DNA from: an uncultured beta proteobacterium
GTDB lineage: Bacteria; Pseudomonadota; Gammaproteobacteria; Burkholderiales; Burkholderiaceae_C
DNA length: 12,785 bases
Direction of reading: 5' to 3'
NCBI GenBank assembly: GCA_903870955.1
Contig: CAIQEX010000612.1
Location: forward strand, 1 to 12,785
Part shown: piece after piece, positions 1 to 7,149 of the stretch
How positions within the stretch are numbered: position 1 is the first letter of the stretch
Layout of the letters: each line of letters starts with the position of its first letter
Notes under the pieces: generated by a model
Databases searched by the model: none
Told to the model about the DNA's origin: nothing
Seen by the model: only the letters and a program-made list of their open reading frames with translations
Position numbers and translations under genes: made by a program

Positions 1-1
1 A

Positions 2-409
2 TCAGCCGTTACCGACGCGCTGGGAAAAATGATCGCAGCGAGGCTTTCCGAAGGCTCTGAAACACTTCCGCACGACATCAGTGAACGACTCAAGGTCGCA
101 CGCGCTCAGGCAATCGCAAAACGCAGAAAAGTCAGCATTCAGGTGGCCAGCGAAATCTCGGTTTCAGGTGGTGAAATGGCTGTCAACATGGGCGGACGCG
201 AGGATGGGTTGTGGAACCGAATTGCCTCTTTTATTCCATTGTTGGCGTTAATTGCAGGCTTGATATCCATCGCCGTAATGCAAGACGAAATGCGCGCACG
301 CGAAGTTGCTGAAGTGGATGCGGAGTTGTTGACCGACGAATTGCCACCGTCAGCCTATGTTGACCCTGGATTCGCGCAGTATCTGCGAGTCAATCAATCC
401 AATTACTGA
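2..409 (+). CDS. DUF3619 family single-pass membrane protein (5' end cut by window)
   Basis: The frame is open from base 2 to a TGA at 407-409, about 135 codons. The first ATG (29) lies inside conserved-looking sequence: upstream codons read SAVTDALGK without a stop, and the family usually has a few more residues before this point. I therefore read the gene as starting left of the window. The N-terminal half is soluble and basic (LPHDISERLKVARAQA, then KRRK). One hydrophobic segment, roughly 221-280 (IASFIPLLALIAGLISIAVM), is followed by an acidic tail ending in FAQYLRVNQSNY. I recognise this as DUF3619, a betaproteobacterial family of unknown function. A cytoplasmic N-terminus, one membrane span and a short outer tail resemble anti-sigma factors. 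In related genomes I recall an ECF sigma factor gene immediately upstream, but that is not visible here. The next gene follows after 10 nt. Confidence 0.75.
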   Translation, partial: SAVTDALGKMIAARLSEGSETLPHDISERLKVARAQAIAKRRKVSIQVASEISVSGGEMAVNMGGREDGLWNRIASFIPLLALIAGLISIAVMQDEMRAREVAEVDAELLTDELPPSAYVDPGFAQYLRVNQSNY

Positions 410-419
410 CATCCATTTC

Positions 420-1100
420 ATGCGCTTTAGGGACAGTTTGAGAAGTTTTTGCGGCGATTACATTTTTGCCGTTTCCCCCCACAGTGCCCTGTGGCTGGCA
501 TTGGCGGCATTCATTCCGTTGGGCGTATCAGCGCAAATTACGACTTCCTCGGGAACAACGGCGGAAACTGCTCAACTGGCAATTCCTGCCTGGCTATCCC
601 TGACTCAAATGGAGCAAGTCGCGTTGGCGCCCTTGGCAAAGCACTGGCACGAACTAAGCGAAGGTCAAAAGAGAAAGTGGCTAGCGATTGCCAAAACATA
701 CCCCGTTCTTGCGCAGCCAGAAAAGCAAAAATTGCATGAACGCATGGTGGAATGGGCAGCACTGTCTCCTAAAGACCGTGAAGTTGCAAGACTGAACTTT
801 GCACAGACCAAGTCTGTCGCAAAGTCGGATCGCGCTGCCAACTGGGAGGCCTACCAAGCGCTGAGTCCAGACGAACGTAAAAAATTGGCTGAAGACGCCA
901 AAGTTAAGCCGGTGGGAGCTGCGGTGGCCGTAAAGCCGGTGCCGGCAGACAAATTGGCCATCGTGCCGGTAACCCGACACACCCCTGAGCCAGAGCGCTC
1001 GGCGGCGGCGGCTCAAAGGCCACTGAATCGCGTTACTTTATTGCCGCAACCACCGACCAGCGCCCCATCAGCCGCTACCGCTTCCCCCGTTAAACCTTGA
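420..1100 (+). CDS. DUF3106 family exported protein with W-LS-R helical repeats
   Basis: Predicted 226 aa. A basic N-terminus (MRFRDSLR), a hydrophobic stretch at about 22-36 and a GVSA-Q cleavage-like site near 38/39 suggest Sec export to the periplasm. Residues 55-160 are charged and helical, with three related segments beginning at about residues 76 (HWHELSEGQKRKW), 112 (EWAALSPKDR) and 142 (NWEAYQALSPDERKKL). Each has Trp, then LS, then a basic or acidic pair. From about 163 to the end the protein is Pro/Ala/Lys-rich and probably disordered. I recognise it as DUF3106, function unknown. Start choice: ATG 420 places the signal peptide at the N-terminus and avoids a 53-nt overlap with the previous gene; ATG 357 is also open, and a TTG at 438 follows AGGGA. 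None has a convincing ribosome site at good spacing. Its stop overlaps the next start by one base. Confidence 0.8.
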   Translation: MRFRDSLRSFCGDYIFAVSPHSALWLALAAFIPLGVSAQITTSSGTTAETAQLAIPAWLSLTQMEQVALAPLAKHWHELSEGQKRKWLAIAKTYPVLAQPEKQKLHERMVEWAALSPKDREVARLNFAQTKSVAKSDRAANWEAYQALSPDERKKLAEDAKVKPVGAAVAVKPVPADKLAIVPVTRHTPEPERSAAAAQRPLNRVTLLPQPPTSAPSAATASPVKP

Positions 1101-1579
1101 TGGCACCTGCACTTTGGCGCCGCATTGCCTGCTGGGCCTATGAAGGCATCCTGCTTTTCGGGGTGGTTTTTATTTCTGGCTACCTGTTTGGCACGCTCAG
1201 CCAGACCCGCAATGCAATGGACAACCGCAATGCTTTGCAGGCTTTCCTGTTCGTCATTTTTGGGATTTATTTTGTTTGGTTTTGGGCGAAAGGCCAGACT
1301 CTGGCCATGAAGACGTGGCACATCCGCATCGTTGATGGCAATGGCAAATCCATAACCCAGGCGCGTGCGCTATTGCGTTACGTACTGAGTTGGGTTTGGT
1401 TTTTACCGCCATTGGTTGCCGTGTACCCTTTCAAACTTACGGGTGCAGAAGTTTTCGTAATCACTTTGGGTTGGATAGCCGTGTGGGCTTTGTTGAGCAG
1501 GTTCCAGTCTCAACGTCAGTTTTGGCATGACGTATGGGCTGGCACGCGACTGGTAAGCTCTCAGCCTCCGAGTCGTTAA
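1100..1579 (+). CDS. RDD family membrane protein
   Basis: Predicted 159 aa, with about four hydrophobic segments near residues 13-31, 46-63, 95-110 and 116-133. Family marks are the N-terminal RR at 7-8 before the first helix, GQTLAMKTWHIRIVD at 66-79, which starts the central soluble loop, and FWHDVWAGTRLV near the C-terminus, equivalent to the usual HDxxAGT. The acidic residue of the first helix is Glu15 where the family name implies Asp. The family's role is not settled; some members are linked to ion or small-molecule transport, so I give no substrate. The ATG at 1100 overlaps the upstream TGA (1098-1100) by one base, a TGATG junction typical of translational coupling. A TTG at 1097, immediately before it, is a less likely start. 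Confidence 0.85.
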   Translation: MAPALWRRIACWAYEGILLFGVVFISGYLFGTLSQTRNAMDNRNALQAFLFVIFGIYFVWFWAKGQTLAMKTWHIRIVDGNGKSITQARALLRYVLSWVWFLPPLVAVYPFKLTGAEVFVITLGWIAVWALLSRFQSQRQFWHDVWAGTRLVSSQPPSR

Positions 1580-1592
1580 AGTTCCAACTCTT

Positions 1593-1991
1593 ATGCCAGC
1601 ACCAGACAATTCAGCCCCGGCGAACCCACAAAAAGAACGCCGAGGCATCAGCCGGGTTTGGCATGCAACCGGTTACTCGATGGCGGGCCTTCGAGCAGGG
1701 TGGACAGAAATTGCATTTCGACAAGAGGCACTAGCGGCACTGGTTTTATTGCCCGTCTCATTTTGGCTTGGAAGTACATGGCTGGAAACTGCCATTCTTG
1801 CAGGCAGTGTGGTCGCACTCATGGTGGTCGAACTCCTCAATACAGCCATTGAAACTGCAATAGATCGGATTGGACCGGAATGGCATGACTTGTCCAAACG
1901 CGCAAAAGACATGGGTAGCGCCGCCGTTTTGTTAAGTTTGATCTTCTGCGTATGCGTTTGGGGTGCAGCAATTTATCAACGGATCCCATGA
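1593..1991 (+). CDS. dgkA: Diacylglycerol kinase (prokaryotic DgkA type)
   Basis: Predicted 132 aa. It phosphorylates diacylglycerol with ATP to phosphatidic acid in the inner membrane and recycles diacylglycerol released during envelope glycan synthesis. The sequence follows the small trimeric DgkA family closely: GLRAGW and AFRQEA before the first span, then VVELLNTAIETAIDRIG (78-94), then LSKRAKDMGSAA (100-111). Counterparts of the Escherichia coli catalytic and metal/ATP residues are visible: Glu80, Asn83, Glu87 (general base), Asp91, Lys105 and Asp106. There are three hydrophobic segments (about 46-62, 66-88 and 108-127). The N-terminus is about ten residues longer than the E. coli enzyme. 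The gene lies 13 nt after the RDD gene and its TGA overlaps the next ATG by four bases, so it is probably co-transcribed and coupled. Confidence 0.95.
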   Translation: MPAPDNSAPANPQKERRGISRVWHATGYSMAGLRAGWTEIAFRQEALAALVLLPVSFWLGSTWLETAILAGSVVALMVVELLNTAIETAIDRIGPEWHDLSKRAKDMGSAAVLLSLIFCVCVWGAAIYQRIP

Positions 1992-2575
1992 CACAGCCGA
2001 CCTTTTCAATCTGCGTCTATTGCGGCTCAAAACCCGGCACGAACCCATTGTTTACGCAAGCCGCCGTCACCGTCGGGCAATGGATTGCGGCTCACGGAGG
2101 GCAATTGGTGTATGGGGGTGGTAGCGGCGGCCTGATGGGCATCGTGGCTGACGCCACACTGGCTGCTGGCGGGCGTGTGATTGGCATCATTCCCAAAGCG
2201 CTGGTAGAGAAGGAATGGGCACACCACGGCTGCACGGAATTGCACATTGTGGAAAATATGCATGACCGCAAGCGCATGATGGCCGAGCACGCCGATGCTT
2301 TCCTGGCTTTGCCTGGTGGCATTGGAACGCTGGAAGAGTTGTTTGAGGTATGGACTTGGCGCCAACTCGGCTACCACGACAAACCCATTGGCTTACTAAA
2401 CACCGCGGGCTATTACAACGGTTTGATGGCGTTTTTGCATACCGCAGTTGCCAGTCAATTTTTATCTGACTGGCAAATGGGCCTCATCCGTTCAAGCGAT
2501 GAGCCTGCCTATTTGTTAAGCGAATTGGTGCAGGGCGCAGGGTTGTCCCCACCGGCGCAATTGGAGCAGATTTAG
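1988..2575 (+). CDS. TIGR00730/LOG family nucleoside 5'-monophosphate phosphoribohydrolase
   Basis: Predicted 195 aa, the usual size of a type I LOG protein. The start ATG overlaps the dgkA stop in ATGA (1988-1991), which fixes it. The fold markers are present: ICVYCGSK at the first strand, GGGSGGLMG at 43-51, DRKRMM at 93-98 with the conserved Arg94-Lys95, and the signature PGGIGTLEE at 109-117, whose glutamate takes part in catalysis. Family enzymes hydrolyse the N-glycosidic bond of nucleotide monophosphates, best known for releasing free cytokinin from its riboside monophosphate. Some bacterial members instead act on ordinary purine or pyrimidine monophosphates. No isopentenyltransferase gene is near, so a cytokinin role is unsupported and nucleotide salvage or pool cleaning is at least as likely. 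Older annotations call such proteins lysine decarboxylase, which is wrong for this family. Confidence 0.92.
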   Translation: MTQPTFSICVYCGSKPGTNPLFTQAAVTVGQWIAAHGGQLVYGGGSGGLMGIVADATLAAGGRVIGIIPKALVEKEWAHHGCTELHIVENMHDRKRMMAEHADAFLALPGGIGTLEELFEVWTWRQLGYHDKPIGLLNTAGYYNGLMAFLHTAVASQFLSDWQMGLIRSSDEPAYLLSELVQGAGLSPPAQLEQI

Positions 2576-2598
2576 CCCAACGCGTAACCGAATTGGGC
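2575..2598. terminator. Possible bidirectional terminator hairpin between convergent genes
   Basis: GCCCAA at 2575-2580 is complementary to TTGGGC at 2593-2598 with a 12-nt loop. It sits exactly in the 24-nt gap between the convergent LOG and P-II genes. The stem is short and there is no good T-run on either side, so the function is inferred mainly from position. Confidence 0.35.
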
Positions 2599-2599
2599 C

Positions 2600-4634
<2,035 letters not shown>

Positions 4635-4687
4635 GAACCAGCAATACTTTATTGAGAGCCACAAGAATCTTGCGGCATGGGCGCTCT

Positions 4688-4691
4688 GGAG
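4688..4691 (+). promoter_or_regulatory. Shine-Dalgarno GGAG deciding the 4698 start
   Basis: GGAG lies 6 nt before ATG 4698. The alternative ATG at 4677 has no comparable site, which supports the shorter protein. Confidence 0.6.
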
Positions 4692-4697
4692 CGCGGT

Positions 4698-5888
4698 ATG
4701 AAAGATTATGTCATCCGGGTTCACACCGCGCCGGCAGACATAGATTCATCGGCCTGGGACGCCTTACTGGCGGCCCAGTCTCATGCCAGTGTTTTTATGC
4801 GCCATGCCTACCTGAGCGCCTTGCACGAAAGCGGCAGCGCCACTGCGCGCACCGGTTGGGAGCCACGCTTTGTATGCCTGCACGATGAAACGGGTCAGTT
4901 GGCCGCAGCCACCGTGCTGTACATCAAAGACCACTCCATGGGCGAATACGTATTTGACTGGGCCTGGGCTAACGCTTATCGACAACATGGGCTGGCTTAC
5001 TACCCCAAGGCGGTCGTATCAGTGCCCTTTACACCGGTGCCGGGCAGCAGGCTGCTCGCCACTAGCGACAAAGTTCGCCTCGAACTGATCAAGGCCCTGA
5101 TTACCTTGAGCGATCAGTGGAAACTTTCATCGCTGCACTTGCTGTTTGGCTCCGAAGACGATGTGACAGCCTGCTCTAGTGCAGGCCTGATGTTGCGCCA
5201 CACGGTGCAATTTCACTGGAACAACAGCGCCTCGGGATACCCGGATTTTGATACTTTTCTGCTGTCGCTGTCGCAAGACAAGCGCAAGAAAATACGCCAG
5301 GAAAGGCGCAAGGTAAGAGACGCCGGAGTTAGCTTCCGGCACGCTGAAGGTTCTGCGATATCCCCTGAGGACTGGGACTTTTTTTACCGCTGTTATGAAC
5401 GTACGTACCTGGAACATGGCAACCCGCCCTACCTTCACCCAAACTTCTTCAAGCGTATGGCCACAACCATGGCGGAAAACTGGTTGCTCTTTGTGGCCGA
5501 ACGCGATGGACGTCCAATCGCCTGCAGCTTGATAGCCGTGGGGAGCTACCTGTCACCATCCAACGAAGGTAGCGCATCAAGCCTCACAAAGGTGGCCTAT
5601 GGCCGTTACTGGGGTGCACTGGAACGCGTCGATTGCCTGCACTTTGAAGCCTGCTATTACCAACCCCTGGAATGGTGCATCGCCAATGGCTATCTGCGCT
5701 TTGAAGGTGGAGCCCAAGGAGAGCACAAAATGGCACGGGCTCTGTTGCCCGTAAAGACCACCAGCGCACACTGGATTGCGCATCCGGAATTCAGCGACGC
5801 GATTGGCAACTTCCTGCAGCGCGAAGGCAACGGAATCGAAAACTATATGGAAGACCTGAATACCCGCAATCCCTTTCGCAAGGACTGA
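4698..5888 (+). CDS. FemAB/GNAT-like protein, DUF482 (PF04339-type) family
   Basis: Predicted 396 aa, probably cytoplasmic: there is no signal peptide or clear membrane span. I recognise the DUF482 pattern, often called GNAT family N-acetyltransferase or peptidogalycan biosynthesis protein. Marks are YYPKAVVSVPFTPVPGSRL at about 101-119, HLLF at 147-150, QFHW at 171-174, the basic stretch LSQDKRKKIRQERRKV at 191-206, YGRYWG at 301-306, HFEACYYQPLEW at 315-326, FEGGAQGEHK at 335-344 and the C-terminal NPFRKD. It folds as tandem GNAT-like halves related to FemABX aminoacyl transferases, but its substrate is unknown. An extra Ser/Gly-rich loop at about 281-298 precedes YGRYWG where I would expect a short turn. 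It is divergent from nadE and convergent with cheW, so it is probably a single-gene unit. Confidence 0.85.
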   Translation: MKDYVIRVHTAPADIDSSAWDALLAAQSHASVFMRHAYLSALHESGSATARTGWEPRFVCLHDETGQLAAATVLYIKDHSMGEYVFDWAWANAYRQHGLAYYPKAVVSVPFTPVPGSRLLATSDKVRLELIKALITLSDQWKLSSLHLLFGSEDDVTACSSAGLMLRHTVQFHWNNSASGYPDFDTFLLSLSQDKRKKIRQERRKVRDAGVSFRHAEGSAISPEDWDFFYRCYERTYLEHGNPPYLHPNFFKRMATTMAENWLLFVAERDGRPIACSLIAVGSYLSPSNEGSASSLTKVAYGRYWGALERVDCLHFEACYYQPLEWCIANGYLRFEGGAQGEHKMARALLPVKTTSAHWIAHPEFSDAIGNFLQREGNGIENYMEDLNTRNPFRKD

Positions 5889-5902
5889 TCGCACCTACCG
5901 AT

Positions 5903-6352
5903 TTAGACGACCATGCCGAGCTCGGCGTTACTCATCAAAGCATCAATGTTCATCACGATCAAGGTGCGTTCACCTTGCTTGGCGAGGCCGATGATAAATC
6001 GGGCATCCATAACCGAATCGAATTGCGGTGCAGGTTTAATCGCGTCGGCATCGAGGGTGAGCACGTCGGCCACGGAATCAACCACCGCACCAACCAATGT
6101 GCCATTGATGTTCAAAACAATGACCACGGTGAATTCGGTGTATTCCACGTTCTCAATATGCAGTTTGATTCGCAAATCGGCAATCGGAACAATGACCCCC
6201 CGCAGGTTGATCACGCCCTTGATGAATGCGGGCGAGTTCACCATACGGGTAGGTTCTTCGTAGAAACGAAGTTCCTGCACCCGCTGGATGTCGATGGCGT
6301 ACTCCTCCGGCCCCAAGCGAAGCGTCAGATACTGGCCGGATTGCGCTTGCAC
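5903..6352 (-). CDS. cheW: CheW-like chemotaxis adaptor protein
   Basis: Predicted 149 aa, one CheW domain. CheW couples chemoreceptors to the kinase CheA at receptor arrays in the cytoplasm. The N-terminal strand reads QYLTLRLGPEEYAIDIQRVQEL; the key motif GVINLRGVIVPIADLR is at 46-61, with Arg51 in the conserved NLRG; LVGAVVDSVADVL (86-98) and a C-terminal GLAKQGERTLIVMNID complete the domain. The start is GTG at 6352: an in-frame TAA lies two codons upstream, so no longer form is possible. The ribosome site is weak (GGAC about 10-13 nt upstream). No cheA, receptor or other chemotaxis gene is in the window. It follows ppa by 39 nt on the same strand and may be read through from it. It could serve a chemotaxis or a pilus/Wsp-like pathway; the sequence alone does not decide. 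Confidence 0.9.
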   Translation of the reverse strand: MQAQSGQYLTLRLGPEEYAIDIQRVQELRFYEEPTRMVNSPAFIKGVINLRGVIVPIADLRIKLHIENVEYTEFTVVIVLNINGTLVGAVVDSVADVLTLDADAIKPAPQFDSVMDARFIIGLAKQGERTLIVMNIDALMSNAELGMVV

Positions 6353-6391
6353 TGATTAGCCCGTCCAAAGTACCGATGCGAACCCGGTCGA

Positions 6392-6928
6392 TCAGGCCTG
6401 CAGCTTGTTATAAGCCGCAATGCCATCCATGATTTCCTTGCGGGCAGACTCAGGGCCTTCCCAGCCAAGAATCTTGACCCATTTGCCTTCTTCCAGATCC
6501 TTGTAATGTTCAAAGAAGTGGGCGATGGTCTTCAAACGCAGGGGTTGCAGATCCTCCGGCTTTTCCCAGCGGCTGTAGAGTGACAGGATCTTGTTGGTGG
6601 GCACTGCCAGCACTTTGCCGTCGACGCCAGCTTCGTCTTCCATCATCAAAATGCCAATCACGCGGCAAGGAACCACCACGCCAGGAATCAGGGGCACAGG
6701 GGTGATCACCAGCACATCAACCGGGTCGCCATCACCCGACATGGTTTTGGGCACATAGCCGTAGTTGGTCGGGTAATGCATGGCCGTGCTCATGAAACGG
6801 TCCACAAAAATAGCGCCTGTGGCTTTATCCACTTCGTACTTCACGGGGTCAGCGTTCATCGGGATTTCGATGATCACGTTGAACTCTTCAGGACATTTCG
6901 GGCCGGGGGTAACGTTGTCTAAGGACAT
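6392..6928 (-). CDS. ppa: Soluble inorganic pyrophosphatase, family I
   Basis: Predicted 178 aa, close to the E. coli enzyme. It hydrolyses pyrophosphate to two phosphates in the cytoplasm and pulls biosynthetic reactions forward. All active-site positions known from the family are visible: Glu21, Lys30, Glu32, Arg44, Tyr52, Tyr56, the signature DGDPVD with Asp66, Asp68 and Asp71, then Asp98, Asp103, Lys105, and Tyr142-Lys143. It should therefore be an active Mg-dependent hexameric enzyme. AAAGAGA lies about 7-13 nt before ATG 6928 on the minus strand. It is divergent from the membrane pyrophosphatase hppA across 221 nt, so two pyrophosphate-consuming enzymes share a control region. cheW follows after 39 nt. 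Confidence 0.97.
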   Translation of the reverse strand: MSLDNVTPGPKCPEEFNVIIEIPMNADPVKYEVDKATGAIFVDRFMSTAMHYPTNYGYVPKTMSGDGDPVDVLVITPVPLIPGVVVPCRVIGILMMEDEAGVDGKVLAVPTNKILSLYSRWEKPEDLQPLRLKTIAHFFEHYKDLEEGKWVKILGWEGPESARKEIMDGIAAYNKLQA

Positions 6929-6955
6929 GGGTGGTCTCTTTAATGATGAAAATCA

Positions 6956-7017
6956 AAAACTGTCAGGATTAACCCTGATTTTACTGACTCAGCCCTTGCG
7001 ATCTGCCAAAACTGTCA
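6956..7017. repeat. 10-bp direct repeat pair in the ppa/hppA intergenic region
   Basis: AAAACTGTCA occurs exactly at 6956-6965 and again at 7008-7017. Start-to-start spacing is 52 bp, close to five turns of B-DNA, which would put both copies on the same face. The first copy runs into an inverted repeat, TCAGG at 6963-6967 and CCTGA at 6974-6978. A role as a regulator binding site is inference only. Confidence 0.45.
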
Positions 7018-7089
7018 TTTTTTAACGGTACAGTTCGGCCGTTGGCCAATCTTCTCCCCGGCAATTGTTGACCAGGAGCAACGAGGAAG

Positions 7090-7126
7090 CAACGCAGCGG
7101 GACAGCGCATGCGTTGGCCCTTTTTT
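7090..7126 (+). promoter_or_regulatory. Candidate attenuator or leader hairpin before hppA
   Basis: CAACGCA (7090-7096) pairs with TGCGTTG (7110-7116). The stem can continue inside with GCG (7097-7099) and CGC (7106-7108), leaving a bulged A at 7109 and a 6-nt loop. GCCC follows, then six T at 7121-7126, as in an intrinsic terminator, only 10 nt before the hppA ribosome site. The 4-nt gap before the T-run weakens it. An alternative pairing of GGCCAA (7044-7049) with TTGGCC (7114-7119) would use the same TTG and exclude the hairpin. Confidence 0.35.
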
Positions 7127-7136
7127 GCGAATCAAC

Positions 7137-7142
7137 AAGGAG
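7137..7142 (+). promoter_or_regulatory. Strong Shine-Dalgarno of hppA
   Basis: AAGGAG sits 7 nt before ATG 7150 and fixes that start against the upstream in-frame TTG at 7114. Confidence 0.85.
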
Positions 7143-7149
7143 ATTACTT

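Noticed and set aside
681..1016. Minus-strand frame over the DUF3106 gene
   Set aside because: It is Cys/Arg/Phe-rich with no domain and opposite a gene with a signal peptide and family repeats.
4635..4724. Thirty extra N-terminal codons for NadE
   Set aside because: The family begins at MTLKLCVAQLNFF, and the extension reads into the divergent neighbour without family-like sequence.
5975..6355. Plus-strand frame antisense to cheW
   Set aside because: It lies opposite a full CheW domain, and its product is His/Asn/Gln-rich without a recognisable fold.
6996..7024. Possible hppA promoter with TTGCGA and a T-rich -10
   Set aside because: The -10 match is poor at both 17 and 18 nt spacing. No promoter in this region could be supported by eye.
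7114..7149. TTG start for hppA twelve codons upstream
   Set aside because: AAGGAG at 7 nt from ATG 7150 gives a far better start, and the upstream codons overlap the hairpin and T-run.
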